Shown here piece after piece: positions 18,584 to 27,580 of a stretch of 64,000 bases of DNA. Made by a program: the position numbers and the translations under genes. Source of the stretch: Palsa-504 sp050011155 (lineage in GTDB: Bacteria; Actinomycetota; Actinomycetes; Streptosporangiales; Streptosporangiaceae). Location of the stretch: positions 1-64,000 of the forward strand of contig JBEKJP010000023.1 of NCBI GenBank assembly GCA_050011155.1, written 5' to 3'. The notes under the pieces are model-generated. The model was not told the DNA's origin. It saw only the letters and a list, made by a program, of their open reading frames with translations, and made no database searches. Each line of letters starts with the position of its first letter. Within the stretch, counting starts at the first letter, position 1.

Positions 18584-19375
18584 CTAGGACTCTCTATCAG
18601 TGAGGTAGTCGAGCTGGGCGCGGACCGACCACTCGGCGGCGGGCCACAGCGACCGGTCGACGTCGGTGTAGATCATGGCCACGATCTCGGCGGGCGTCTT
18701 CGCGCCCGCGGCCAGGGCGGACCGGACCTGGTCCAGTCGTTCCTGCCGGTGCGTCAGGTAGTAGCCGAGCGTCCCGAGCGGGTCGGTGAGCATCGGGCCG
18801 TGGCCCGGCAGCAGCAGGCCGACCCCGCGGGCCTCGGTCAGGTCCCGTAGCTGGCTCAGGGTCCGCAGGTAGTCGCCGAGGTTCCCGTCGGTGCCGATGA
18901 CCGTGGTCCCGCGGCCGAGCACCGTGTCGCCGGTGAACAGGGCGTCGTCCGCGGCCAGCAGCAGGCACACCGAGTCGGCCGAATGGCCCGGGGCCGCCAT
19001 CACCCGCAGCTCGCATCCGGCCGCCATGACCACGTCGCCGTCGGCGAGCCCCTCCGGACCTAGCCGGTGGGCCGGGTCGGCCGCCTGTACCGGCGCCCCG
19101 GTCAGCTCGGCCAGCCGCGCCGCCCCGGCCGAATGGTCCGAGTGCCCGTGCGTCAGCAGGATCTTGGCCACCCGCCGGTCGCCCGCGACCGCCTCGGCGT
19201 GCACCCGGCGCAGGTGACCCTCGTCGTCCGGGCCGGGGTCAACCACCACGACCGTGGCCGAATCCGGCTCGGCGATCAGCCAGGTATTGGTCCCCTCCAG
19301 CGTCATCGGCGAGGGATTGGGCGCCAGCAGGCATGTCGCCCGCGGGGTGCGGAACCCGTCGATGCCCGGCGTCAC
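18584..19375 (-). CDS. MBL-fold metallohydrolase (LACTB2-like)
   Basis: A 263-residue metallo-beta-lactamase fold protein. The metal motif LLTHGHSDHSAGAARLAEL is intact, as are the downstream His (MAAPGHSADSVCL), Asp (LFTGDTVLG) and final His (LLPGHGPML). It resembles LACTB2/RNase-like or glyoxalase II-like hydrolases; substrate unknown. Its ATG overlaps the stop of the NUDIX gene by 4 bp (19372-19375), so both are translated together. It converges on crp. Confidence 0.88.
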   Translation of the reverse strand: MTPGIDGFRTPRATCLLAPNPSPMTLEGTNTWLIAEPDSATVVVVDPGPDDEGHLRRVHAEAVAGDRRVAKILLTHGHSDHSAGAARLAELTGAPVQAADPAHRLGPEGLADGDVVMAAGCELRVMAAPGHSADSVCLLLAADDALFTGDTVLGRGTTVIGTDGNLGDYLRTLSQLRDLTEARGVGLLLPGHGPMLTDPLGTLGYYLTHRQERLDQVRSALAAGAKTPAEIVAMIYTDVDRSLWPAAEWSVRAQLDYLTDRES

Positions 19376-20286
19376 GGCCGCTCCTCACCAAGCGGTGGCA
19401 TGCTCAGCCGCACCTTCCCGTCCTCGACGATCACCCGGGGCAGCCGCGGGGTGATGGTCATCCGGCGGGCCAGGATGCCGTCCACGTCCTGATGCGCGGA
19501 GAGCTCACGCAGGGTCACCGCGGTCGGCGGCAGCAGCGTGATCCGTCCGGCCTCAGCGTCTTCCAGCGCCGCGGCCGGCCGCAGCCAGGCCCCGGATTCC
19601 GACTCGCCGGGATCCGCGTGGCCTTCCGGCGCGGCCGTGGCCGTCTGGCCGGCCGGCAAGGCGGCGGCGAAGAACCAGGTGTCGAAGCGCCTGGGCGAGA
19701 CCTCCGGCGTGATCCAGCGAGCCCAGGGGGTGAGCAGGTCGGTGCGAAGCACCAGGCCATGCCGGCTGAGCACCTCGCCGAACGACATCGTCCCGGTCAG
19801 CAGGGCGTGCCGGTCGGCCGCCAGCACCGCGCTGTCGCTCACCAGCCCGGCACCGTCCGGCCCGGCGAGCAGCACCCCGGACTCCTCGAACGTCTCCCTG
19901 ATTGCCGCGCACACCAGGGCCCGCGCGCGTTCCTGCGGCACGTCGAGCCGGGCCGCGAAGTCCTCCGGGCCAGGCCCGGCCCACCCGGTGCCGGGATCCG
20001 CGTCCCGCTCATCTACCGAACCGCCGGGAAACACGCAGGCCCCCGGCGCGAACTCGAGCTCGGCGGTGCGCCGCAGCAAGAACGCCTCGACGTCGGACCC
20101 GGAACCGTGGCGGAGCAGGATCACCGTGGCCGCGTCGCGCGGGACGGCCGGGGTCAGCCGGCCGTCCGACAGATCGCGGGCCCGCTCGGCCAGCACCCGC
20201 GGCACCCCCGAGCCGGGCCCCGGAGCCCCAGGAGCACCCGGAGCCCCGGGAGCCCTGGTGAACCCTTCGACCTCAGGCTCGCTCAT
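19372..20286 (-). CDS. NUDIX hydrolase with split Nudix box
   Basis: A 304-residue protein with a NUDIX fold. The Nudix box is interrupted: the start GACVFPGGSVDERD and the end AAIRETFEESGVLL are separated by about 35 residues instead of the usual few. That insertion is known for NUDT7/NUDT19-type CoA diphosphatases, so hydrolysis of CoA or acyl-CoA is a reasonable guess. An N-terminal APGAPGAPGAPGPG stretch is encoded by a short 9-bp-like repeat. It overlaps the MBL gene by 4 bp and sits just after ridA. Confidence 0.85.
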   Translation of the reverse strand: MSEPEVEGFTRAPGAPGAPGAPGPGSGVPRVLAERARDLSDGRLTPAVPRDAATVILLRHGSGSDVEAFLLRRTAELEFAPGACVFPGGSVDERDADPGTGWAGPGPEDFAARLDVPQERARALVCAAIRETFEESGVLLAGPDGAGLVSDSAVLAADRHALLTGTMSFGEVLSRHGLVLRTDLLTPWARWITPEVSPRRFDTWFFAAALPAGQTATAAPEGHADPGESESGAWLRPAAALEDAEAGRITLLPPTAVTLRELSAHQDVDGILARRMTITPRLPRVIVEDGKVRLSMPPLGEERP

Positions 20287-20307
20287 CGCGCCCGGCTCGT
20301 CCGCGCC

Positions 20308-20772
20308 TCAAGCACGGACTTCGGCGATCAGCTCAACCTCCACCGGCACGTTCAGCGGCAGCTCGGCCACGCCGACGGCGCTGCGGGCGTGCCTGCCATC
20401 CTCGCCGAGCACGTCGATGAGCAGCTCGCTCGCGCCGTTGATCACCTGCGGCTGGCCGTTGAAGCCGGGCGCGCTGGCCACGAAGCCGACCACTTTCACG
20501 ATCCGGCGGATGTTCTCAAGCCCGCCGGCCGCATCCGCCGCCGCGGCCAGCGCGTTCAGCGCGCAGATGCGCGCCAGCCCGGCCGCGTCCTCGGCGCTGA
20601 CCTCGGCTCCGACCTTGCCGGTGGCGGCGACCTTGCCGTCCACCACCGGCACCTGGCCGGAGACATAGATGCAGGAGCCCGTCCGCAGGGCCGGCACGTA
20701 CGCCGCGACCGGAGCGGTCACCGGCGGCAGCGTCAGTCCCAGCGCGGCCAGCCGCTCAGCCGCAGTCGTCAC
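20308..20772 (-). CDS. RidA-family enamine/imine deaminase
   Basis: A 154-residue RidA (YjgF/YER057c/UK114) protein that hydrolyses reactive enamines or imines made by PLP enzymes. Seen: SCIYVSGQVPVVDGK, the helix CALNALAAAADAAGGLENI, and IRRIVKVVGFVASAPGF, followed by ARSAVGVAELPLNVPVEVE. The conserved C-terminal Arg of active RidA is at RSAVG. The GTG start overlaps the stop of the DUF4177 gene (GTGA), so the two are coupled. Its start is chosen for this overlap and the GGGAGAAG site. Confidence 0.92.
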   Translation of the reverse strand: MTTAAERLAALGLTLPPVTAPVAAYVPALRTGSCIYVSGQVPVVDGKVAATGKVGAEVSAEDAAGLARICALNALAAAADAAGGLENIRRIVKVVGFVASAPGFNGQPQVINGASELLIDVLGEDGRHARSAVGVAELPLNVPVEVELIAEVRA

Positions 20773-20924
20773 TGCTTCTCCCTCTTCAAGTAGGCGACCA
20801 GCTGCTCCGAGTTGGGCCCCGGGATCACGGTGACGAGTTCCCACCCGTCGTCACCCCAGTTGTCGAGGATCTGCTTGGTCGCGTGGACCAGCAACGGCAC
20901 GGTCACGTACTCCCACTTTGGCAT
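20769..20924 (-). CDS. DUF4177 small protein
   Basis: A 51-residue gene too short for routine calling. The translation MPKWEYVTVPLLVHATKQIL, then DNWGDDGWELVTVIPGPN and QLVAYLKREKQ, matches the DUF4177 family found before ridA in actinobacteria. Function unknown. Its stop TGA overlaps the ridA start GTG, and it follows the slipin gene by a few bases on the opposite side, so the operon order is DUF4177-ridA-NUDIX-MBL. Confidence 0.85.
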   Translation of the reverse strand: MPKWEYVTVPLLVHATKQILDNWGDDGWELVTVIPGPNSEQLVAYLKREKQ

Positions 20925-20933
20925 GGACTGACC

Positions 20934-21977
20934 TTACGCCTTGTCCTTGCTGGCCAGATCGGGGCTGGCCAGATCGGGGCTGGCCAGATCGGGGCTGGCC
21001 AGATCGGGGCTGGCCAGATCGGGGGCGGTGACCGGCTGGATTTCCTGGGTCAGCTGGGAGCCGGCCTCCACCGCGGGGACCGGCGGGATCGCGTTCTCGT
21101 CGAGCTCGGGCACCTTGACGTTCGAGATGGCCGCCTCGGCCTCCGCCACCTCGGCGTCGCCGTAGTCCTCGATCTCCCGGGGCGCCTGGGACTCGGGATT
21201 GGCCGGGGCGGGCGCCATCTTGTCGAAGAACCTGAGCAGCTCCACCGGGACGGGCATGACCAGCGTGCTGTTCTTCTCGCCGGCCACCTCGACCACGGTC
21301 TGCAGCAGCCGCAGCTGCAGCGCGGCCGGGTCGCGCGCCATCACGTTGGCCGCGGCGGCCAGCCGCTTGGACGCCTGGTACTCGCCGTCGGCGGTGATGA
21401 TCCGCGCGCGCCGTTCCCGTTCGGCCTCGGCCTGGCGCGACATGGACCGCTTCATCCCCTCGGGCAGCGAGACGTCCTTGATCTCGACGCGCTCGACCCG
21501 GATGCCCCACGGGCCCTCGGTCGGCTCGTCGATGATCCGGCGCAGTTCCCGGTTGACGCTGTCCCGCTCGGCCAGCAGCTGGTCCATCTCGGACTGGCCG
21601 ATGATCGAGCGCAGCGAGGTCTGCGCCTGCTGCGAGATGGCGAACATGTAGTTCTGCACGTTCACGGTGGCCTTGATCGGGTCCACCACGCGGAAGTACA
21701 CCACCGCGTCCACCCGGACGCTCACGTTGTCCCGGGTGATGCCCTCCTGGGCGGGCACGGCCATGGCCACGATCTGCATGTTGACCTTGGCCAGGCGGTC
21801 GCCGACCGGCCGGATCACATGCAGCCCGGGGCCGCGCAGTTCCGGCAGCACCTGCCCGAACCGGTATATGACGCCCTTCTCGTACTGCTGAACCACCTTG
21901 AGCGAGCGCGCGGCCGTGATTATCCCGAGTATGACCAGGACCACGATGACGGCGAATACTGCACCCACCGGGATCAC
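20934..21977 (-). CDS. Slipin (stomatin-like SPFH protein)
   Basis: A 347-residue SPFH protein: one N-terminal membrane segment (about 4-24), the SPFH/band 7 domain (about 25-250, with KVVQQYEKGVIYRFGQVLPE and LPEGMKRSMSRQAEAERERR), and an acidic C-terminal tail ending in five copies of PDLAS. Bacterial slipins form membrane microdomain scaffolds, often beside an NfeD partner; none is adjacent here. The GTG start has AGGA 7 nt upstream. The repetitive tail is encoded by a 15-bp tandem array (20950-21024) and is an unusual lineage-specific extension. Confidence 0.92.
   Translation of the reverse strand: MIPVGAVFAVIVVLVILGIITAARSLKVVQQYEKGVIYRFGQVLPELRGPGLHVIRPVGDRLAKVNMQIVAMAVPAQEGITRDNVSVRVDAVVYFRVVDPIKATVNVQNYMFAISQQAQTSLRSIIGQSEMDQLLAERDSVNRELRRIIDEPTEGPWGIRVERVEIKDVSLPEGMKRSMSRQAEAERERRARIITADGEYQASKRLAAAANVMARDPAALQLRLLQTVVEVAGEKNSTLVMPVPVELLRFFDKMAPAPANPESQAPREIEDYGDAEVAEAEAAISNVKVPELDENAIPPVPAVEAGSQLTQEIQPVTAPDLASPDLASPDLASPDLASPDLASKDKA
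20950..21024. repeat. Five perfect 15-bp units in slipin 3' end
   Basis: CTGGCCAGATCGGGG is repeated five times without change. It encodes (PDLAS)5 on the minus strand. Perfect identity points to recent expansion; because the unit is 15 bp, copy-number change would keep the frame. Confidence 0.95.
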
Positions 21978-22101
21978 CTCTCTTTCCTAGACCCCAGCGT
22001 AGTGATAAAGGAATCACGCGCTAGCCACGCCCGCCGAACCATTAGGTAACCGGGCGGAGATAGCCTCCGTGGAGGGAGAGCTAGCTGGAGGCAACATCGG
22101 C

Positions 22102-23127
22102 ATGACCACAAGGGATACCGACTGGGACGGCGTGCGGTTGCACGTGGTCACGGGCAAGGGCGGCACCGGGAAGACCACGGTAGCGGCGGCTCTGGCGCTC
22201 GCTCTGGCCAGCGCCGGCCGCCGGGTCCTGCTGATGGAGGTCGAGGGCAGGCAGGGCATCGCCCGGCTCTTCGACTGCCCGCCGCTGCCCTACGAGGAGC
22301 GCAAGGTGGCGATCGGCCTGGGCGTCAAAGGCACCGGGCAGGGCGGCGACGTCTACGCGCTCGCCGTCGACCCGGAGGGCGCGCTGCTCGATTATCTCGA
22401 GATGTTCTACAACCTGCGCCGCACCGGCAAGGCCCTGACCAGGCTCGGCGTGGTCGACTTCGCGACCACCATCGCCCCGGGCCTGTCCGATGTGCTGGTC
22501 ACAGGCAAGGCGACCGAGGCGGCCAGGCGGCGGGTGAACCGCCGCGACGATACCCACGTGTACCACGCGGTGGTGATGGACGCGCCGCCCACGGGCCGGA
22601 TCAGCCGCTTCCTCGACGTCAGCACGGAGGTCGGCAGCCTGGCCAAGATGGGCCCGATCCGGACGCACGCGGACACGGTGGCGCGGGTGATCCGGTCACC
22701 GCAGACCGCGGTGCACTTCGTCACCACGCTCGAGGAGATGCCGGTCCAGGAGACCCTGGACGGCATCGCGGACCTGAGCGAGCGGACCGGCGGCGCCATC
22801 CGGCCCGGCGGCATCTTCATCAACATGGCCCGGCCGGCCATGCTCGACGACGCCGAGCTGGCCGCGGCCGCCCGCGGCGAGCTGGACGTCACCGAGCTAG
22901 CGCTCGGCCTGAAGGCCGCCGGCATCAGCGACAACCACGGCCTGGCGGCCGACCTGATGACCGAGCTCAAGGAGCACGCGCAGCAGGTGGAGCTGCAGAA
23001 CAGGGAGCGGGACGAACTGCTTGCCGTCAGCGGCCCGCACTACGAGCTGCCGATGCTCCCGGAGGGAATCGACCTGGCCGGCCTCTACCAGCTAGCCGCC
23101 GCACTCAGGGAACAGGGAGCTGCGTAG
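22102..23127 (+). CDS. ArsA/Get3-like ATPase, first of pair
   Basis: A P-loop ATPase of the ArsA/GET3 group (341 residues from this start). Walker A is VTGKGGTGKTTVAAALAL near residue 13; the switch-like region MDAPPTGRISRFLDV follows about 135 residues later. The deviant Walker A of this family (KGGxGKT) is exact. In Streptomyces the same two-gene ArsA-like pair precedes wblA. Function is not known in actinobacteria; arsenite pumping is unlikely because no ArsB is present. GGAGG precedes the ATG at 22102 at a longish distance; GTG at 22069 is the alternative start. Confidence 0.88.
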   Translation: MTTRDTDWDGVRLHVVTGKGGTGKTTVAAALALALASAGRRVLLMEVEGRQGIARLFDCPPLPYEERKVAIGLGVKGTGQGGDVYALAVDPEGALLDYLEMFYNLRRTGKALTRLGVVDFATTIAPGLSDVLVTGKATEAARRRVNRRDDTHVYHAVVMDAPPTGRISRFLDVSTEVGSLAKMGPIRTHADTVARVIRSPQTAVHFVTTLEEMPVQETLDGIADLSERTGGAIRPGGIFINMARPAMLDDAELAAAARGELDVTELALGLKAAGISDNHGLAADLMTELKEHAQQVELQNRERDELLAVSGPHYELPMLPEGIDLAGLYQLAAALREQGAA

Positions 23128-23130
23128 CCG

Positions 23131-24294
23131 ATGGCACCCGTCAAGCTGGATATGGACCGGCTCATCGACGACCGCCGGACGAGGATCATCGTCTGCTGCG
23201 GGTCGGGCGGAGTAGGCAAGACCACGGCCGCGGCCGCTATCGGCCTGCGCGCGGCCGAACGCGGGCGGCAGGCGTGCGTGCTCACCGTCGACCCGGCCCG
23301 GCGGCTGGCCCAGTCAATGGGGCTGACCTCGCTGGATAACACGCCGCGGCGGGTGGACGGGGTGGATACCAGCGGCGGCGGCAGCCTGCACGCGATGATG
23401 CTCGACATGAAGCGGACGTTCGACGAGATCGTGGCGGCGCACGCCGACCCGGACCGGGCCGCGCAGATCCTGGCCAACCCCTTCTACCAGTCGCTGTCCT
23501 CCAGCTTCGCGGGCACGCAGGAGTACATGGCGATGGAGAAGCTCGGCCAGCTCAGGCGGGCCGACGAGTGGGATCTGATCGTGGTCGACACCCCGCCGAG
23601 CCGGTCCGCCCTCGATTTCCTCGACGCCCCGGAGCGGCTCGGCCGGTTCCTCGACGGCCGGCTGATCCGGCTGCTGACCGCCCCGGCCAGGACCGGGATG
23701 TCGGCCATGCGCGTGCTGAACGCCGGGTTCGCCATGATGACCGGCGCGCTGACCAAGATCCTCGGCGCGCAGGTACTGAAGGACGCGCAGACGTTCGTCA
23801 CCGCGTTCGACACCATGTTCGGCGGGTTCCGCGAGCGCGCCGAGGCGACGTACCGGCTGCTCCAGGCGCCGGGCACGGCCTTCCTGGTGGTGGCCGCGCC
23901 GGAACCTGACGCGCTGCGCGAGGCGTCCTACTTCGTGGAGCGCCTCGACGCCGAGCGGATGCCGCTCGCCGGGCTCATCCTCAACCGGGTGCATATGTCG
24001 CAGGCCGGACGGCTGAGCGCCGCACGGAGCCTAGCCGCCGCCGAGACCCTAGAAACCCAAGATAGGCCGAACGGGTCTGGCTCAGACGCCCCGCGCCACA
24101 CGATTGCCATCGCGGCGTTGCGGATGCACGCGGAGCGCATGCACCTGAGCAAGCGCGAGCGGCGGCTAGCCGAGCACTTCACCTCGGCCCACCCGGCCAT
24201 TCCCGTCGCGGAGGTCATCGCACAGCCGCAAGATGTGCACGATCTCGCCGGATTGCGGATAGTCGGGACGATACTGTCCCAGCCGGGCGCGTAG
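23131..24294 (+). CDS. ArsA/Get3-like ATPase, second of pair
   Basis: A 387-residue paralogue of the preceding ATPase, starting 3 bp after its stop. Walker A is CCGSGGVGKTTAAAAIGLRA near residue 22, followed by the DPARRLAQSMGL segment typical of ArsA and the VVDTPPSRSALDFLDAP switch region. The two proteins probably work as a heterodimer, since ArsA/Get3 ATPases act as dimers of two nucleotide sites. Client or cargo unknown. It ends before the hairpin at 24325-24353 and converges on wblA. Confidence 0.9.
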   Translation: MAPVKLDMDRLIDDRRTRIIVCCGSGGVGKTTAAAAIGLRAAERGRQACVLTVDPARRLAQSMGLTSLDNTPRRVDGVDTSGGGSLHAMMLDMKRTFDEIVAAHADPDRAAQILANPFYQSLSSSFAGTQEYMAMEKLGQLRRADEWDLIVVDTPPSRSALDFLDAPERLGRFLDGRLIRLLTAPARTGMSAMRVLNAGFAMMTGALTKILGAQVLKDAQTFVTAFDTMFGGFRERAEATYRLLQAPGTAFLVVAAPEPDALREASYFVERLDAERMPLAGLILNRVHMSQAGRLSAARSLAAAETLETQDRPNGSGSDAPRHTIAIAALRMHAERMHLSKRERRLAEHFTSAHPAIPVAEVIAQPQDVHDLAGLRIVGTILSQPGA

Positions 24295-24324
24295 TCCGCC
24301 CGGAGCTGAAGTGACCAGGGCCGA

Positions 24325-24353
24325 CTAGCCCGGGGCGGTAAGGCCCGGGCTAG
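24325..24353. terminator. Hairpin between arsA pair and wblA
   Basis: CTAGCCCGGG (24325-24334) and CCCGGGCTAG (24344-24353) are perfect complements around a 9-nt loop. No T tract follows on either strand, so it is the stem-only type common in actinobacteria and may act on both convergent transcripts. Confidence 0.6.
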
Positions 24354-24467
24354 CTGACCTTGGATCAGGTGTGATCTTGGCTTGGATGCGGCCTGGCGAC
24401 GCTGCCTAGGCCGCGCTGAGCGGCACTTCTTCGGGCTGCTCGGATCCGGTCGGCCAGATCCGGCTAC

Positions 24468-24770
24468 TCAGCTGGCGACGAGCTCGTCGATGGACTGACG
24501 CTCGTACTCCTCACGCGCGCGCTCGAGCAGCTCGCGCCACGAGGTGACGTCCGGGCGCCGCCGGAGCAGCGCACGCCGCTCCCGCTCGGTCATCCCGCCC
24601 CAGACGCCGAACTCGATTCCGTTGTCGAGCGCATCCGCAAGGCACTCCGTGCGCACCGGGCACCCCCGGCAGATCAGCTTGGCGCGATTCTGCGCTGCTC
24701 CCTGGACGAACAGCTCGTCAGGGTCGGTTCCTTTGCATGCGGCGCGTGTGGTCCAGTCAGTGATCCACAT
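24468..24770 (-). CDS. WhiB-like regulator WblA
   Basis: A 100-residue WhiB-family iron-sulfur transcription factor. Four cluster-binding Cys lie at about 12, 34, 37 and 43 (AACKG; ICRGCPVRTEC), followed by the turret motif GVWGGMTERERRALLRRRP. The sequence and the position beside the ArsA pair and a PBP gene identify it as WblA (WhiB4 of mycobacteria), a global repressor of antibiotic production and a developmental regulator in Streptomyces. AGGAG lies 8 nt before the ATG at 24770; the longer frame has no homology. Confidence 0.94.
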   Translation of the reverse strand: MWITDWTTRAACKGTDPDELFVQGAAQNRAKLICRGCPVRTECLADALDNGIEFGVWGGMTERERRALLRRRPDVTSWRELLERAREEYERQSIDELVAS

Positions 24771-25162
24771 GTGCCCACTCCTCTTGATCGGCGTGCGCGA
24801 ACACACGACGGTCGTCTCGATGGGATTGCGATCCCGGGGCCAGTGCGTGCGGTCGCGCTGCCACGGTTATCTGTTCGTGATCCAGCAACTTACGGAACTC
24901 CGGCCGCCGTGCCAAGACCCCGGCATGGCCATTTACCAAATAGTTCTCACGGACTATATCCAAGACCGGAAAATGGTCACCCTCCGGATTCATCCGTGTT
25001 CACACAGTAATATTTAGGTCCGGAATGCCACATGCAGGTGACGTAAGGTAATAATTCCGTTTTACCTGAGGTTAGGTGAACCCCAGGAGACTCGGTCGGC
25101 TCGTCCCGAATGTCCGGTCCAAGGGGGCAGCCTACTGCCAATCGCGGCGTACCCTAAGTCGC
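24771..25162. other. Divergent wblA/PBP intergenic region
   Basis: About 390 bp, more AT-rich than its surroundings, with no credible gene. It should hold a long wblA leader and promoter and, at the right end, the PBP promoter: TACCCT at 25150-25155 lies 7 nt before the GTG start, in the place expected for the -10 box of a leaderless transcript. Confidence 0.5.
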
Positions 25163-27568
25163 GTGCAGCAGGGAGAGACGATATTCACCCGGACGAGCGT
25201 GCTCGGACGCCTCGTCGCCTTCGCAGCCGTCGGCGGGGTACTCGCCGCGGCCATGGTGATTCCCGTGGTGGCAGCCACCGGAGTCCTCGTCAGGAACCAG
25301 GCGGATAAGTTCACCACCTTGTCCCTGAACACCCAAGGGCTCCCGCAGCGGTCGGAGATCCTCGACCGGAACGGCAACCTGCTCGCCTACGTGTACACCG
25401 TCGACGCGTTCTACTACCAGAACGCCACCAGCGCGAGCGAACTCCACTACACCGGCGGCTGGAACCGGCAGCCGGTCCCCTACGACCAGATCTCCCCGAA
25501 CATGGCGAACGCGCTGGTCGCCATCGAGGACTCCCGGTACTGGCAGCACGGCGCGATCGACCTGCGCGGCACGATCCGGGCCGCCATGAACGACCTGCAG
25601 CACAAGCCGGTCCAGGGCGGTTCCACCATCGCCCAGCAGTACGTGAAGAACGTGCTCCTGCTCACGGCCGAGAAGGCTGACAACAGCCAGGCCCTGCAGG
25701 CCGCGAACGCGGAGACGCTGAGCCGCAAGCTGAACGAGCTGCGGATGGCGGTGGCCGCCGAGCATCAGGAGTCCAAGCAGCAGATCCTGGACGGCTACCT
25801 GAACGACGCCTACTTCGGCGAGCACGCCTACGGGATCGAGACCGCCGCCGAGACCTACTTCGGCACGACCGCGGCCAAGCTCTCGGTTACCCAGGCGGCC
25901 ACGCTGGCCGGCATCGTGGAGAACCCGACGGCTTACGATCCGCACACCGATCCTGGCCTAGCCATCACCCGGCGCAACACCGTGCTGGCGCGGATGGCCC
26001 AGACCAGCAACGGGCTCACCGCGGCGGAGGCCACGGCCGACGAGGCCAAGCCGCTCGGCCTGAAGTTCAACATCACGCCGAGCGGCTGCGAGTCTGCCTC
26101 GGTGGGCACGGCGGGATTCTTCTGCCAGTACGTGGAGGAGTCCTTCCTGCGCGACCCGGCCTTCGGCAAGACCCCGATGGACCGGGCCAAGCTGCTCGCC
26201 ACCGGCGGCCTGAAGATCTACACCACGCTGGACCCGCAGGACCAGCAGGCCGCCAACACCGCGGTGAACTACGTGCTCCCGGCCCATAGCCACACGTACA
26301 ACCCGGCCAAGAACGCGGACACCGAGGCCGTCGTCCAGCCTGGTACCGGCCAGATCATGGCGCTCGCCGAGGACCGGCCGTACGGCACCGGCAAGGGCCA
26401 GACCACGATCAACTACGCGGTGGACACCGCGTACGGCGGCAGTTTCGGCGTCCAGACCGGTTCCTCGTCCAAGGTGTTCACCCTGCTCACCGCGCTCAAG
26501 CAGGGCACACCGTTCGGCGCCACCATGTCCGCGCCCGGCAGCACCACGGTGACCGGCTACACCAACTGCCAGGGCGCCCCGGCCGGCTATTACCAGGGCC
26601 AGGCGGGCGCGTTCAACGTGACCAACGCGGAGGGCCCGGGATCCGCCTCCAACCAGTCCCTGTACACCGGCACCGTCCAGTCCGTGAACACCTACTTCGC
26701 CGAGCTCGAGAAGCAGGTCGGCCTGTGCAACGTGGTCAAGACCGCGGCCAGCATGGGCATGACCAGGGCCGACGGCACGTCCTTGTTCAGCAAGGACGGC
26801 AGCCAGGACTCGGCCGACAACATCCCCTCGTTCACGCTCGGCTCGGTCAACGTCGCGCCGCTGTCGATGGCGGCCGCGTACGCCACCGTCGCGGCCCGCG
26901 GCATGTACTGCGCGCCCACTGCCATCTTGAAGATCGAGGACAACACCGGCAAGAACGTGAAGGTGACGTCGGCCGGCTGCCACCGCGCCTTCTCCGCGCA
27001 GGTCGCCGACGCCGCGAACTACATCTTGCAGGGCGTGCTGACCAGCGGCACGGCGGCACCGCCGGCGGGCCCCGGCGGCATCGGCCGTCCGGCCGCGGGC
27101 AAGACCGGCACCTCGAACGTGGAGGGCGGGGGCGGCACGCCGTACGCCGCCTTCGCCGGATACACGCCGAGCCTGGTCAGCTACACCTCGGTGTTCAATC
27201 CGATCTCCCCGACCGGCGACACGATGACCGGCTACAGCGCCTGCTACCGGCTGGAGGACGGCGAAGCGACGTGCCCGGGCGAGATGTTCGGCGCGAACGC
27301 ACCCGCATCGACCTGGCACATGACGTTCGACCACGCCGCGCTCGGCAAGGTCACTTACTTCGTCCCGGTCCCGGCCGACAGCATCTTCAACGCCCTGGGC
27401 AACGGCCAGGTAGTCGCCCAGCCGAAGCCGAAGAAGAAGGGCCCCGGCAACGGAGGCGGAGGCGGCGGCGGCGGCAACGGCGGCGGTAACGGAGGCGGAG
27501 GCGGTAACGGAGGTAACGGCGGCGGAGGCGGCAACAACGGCCTCGGCAACAACGGGCCGCAGACGTAG
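25163..27568 (+). CDS. Bifunctional class A penicillin-binding protein
   Basis: An 801-residue peptidoglycan synthase: short cytoplasmic tip, one membrane anchor (about 12-38), GT51 glycosyltransferase domain (VAIEDSRYWQHGAIDLRG near 115 and GGSTIAQQYVKN), then transpeptidase domain with SxxK (GSSSKVF near 434), SxN (SVNTYF near 508) and KTG (GKTGTSN near 646). There is no PASTA domain; instead the protein ends in a basic linker and a Gly/Asn tail. It matches the PBP gene next to wblA in Streptomyces. GTG at 25163 is preferred because a -10-like TACCCT lies 7 nt upstream (leaderless); GTG at 25076 would add 29 residues. Confidence 0.93.
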   Translation: MQQGETIFTRTSVLGRLVAFAAVGGVLAAAMVIPVVAATGVLVRNQADKFTTLSLNTQGLPQRSEILDRNGNLLAYVYTVDAFYYQNATSASELHYTGGWNRQPVPYDQISPNMANALVAIEDSRYWQHGAIDLRGTIRAAMNDLQHKPVQGGSTIAQQYVKNVLLLTAEKADNSQALQAANAETLSRKLNELRMAVAAEHQESKQQILDGYLNDAYFGEHAYGIETAAETYFGTTAAKLSVTQAATLAGIVENPTAYDPHTDPGLAITRRNTVLARMAQTSNGLTAAEATADEAKPLGLKFNITPSGCESASVGTAGFFCQYVEESFLRDPAFGKTPMDRAKLLATGGLKIYTTLDPQDQQAANTAVNYVLPAHSHTYNPAKNADTEAVVQPGTGQIMALAEDRPYGTGKGQTTINYAVDTAYGGSFGVQTGSSSKVFTLLTALKQGTPFGATMSAPGSTTVTGYTNCQGAPAGYYQGQAGAFNVTNAEGPGSASNQSLYTGTVQSVNTYFAELEKQVGLCNVVKTAASMGMTRADGTSLFSKDGSQDSADNIPSFTLGSVNVAPLSMAAAYATVAARGMYCAPTAILKIEDNTGKNVKVTSAGCHRAFSAQVADAANYILQGVLTSGTAAPPAGPGGIGRPAAGKTGTSNVEGGGGTPYAAFAGYTPSLVSYTSVFNPISPTGDTMTGYSACYRLEDGEATCPGEMFGANAPASTWHMTFDHAALGKVTYFVPVPADSIFNALGNGQVVAQPKPKKKGPGNGGGGGGGGNGGGNGGGGGNGGNGGGGGNNGLGNNGPQT

Positions 27569-27580
27569 CGCCGGGCTAGC

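Noticed and set aside
20950..21024. CRISPR-like regular repeats
   Set aside because: Units are contiguous 15-mers with no spacers and they encode the end of the slipin. The arrays at 35830-36240 and 47806-47880 are coding in the same way. No cas genes were seen.
22102..24294. Arsenite efflux system suggested by two ArsA-like ATPases
   Set aside because: No ArsB, ArsR or ArsD gene is present and the pair is a conserved neighbour of wblA, so an arsenic role is unlikely.
24544..25017. Rightward frame opposite wblA
   Set aside because: Starts inside the antisense of a certain WhiB gene and shows no homology.
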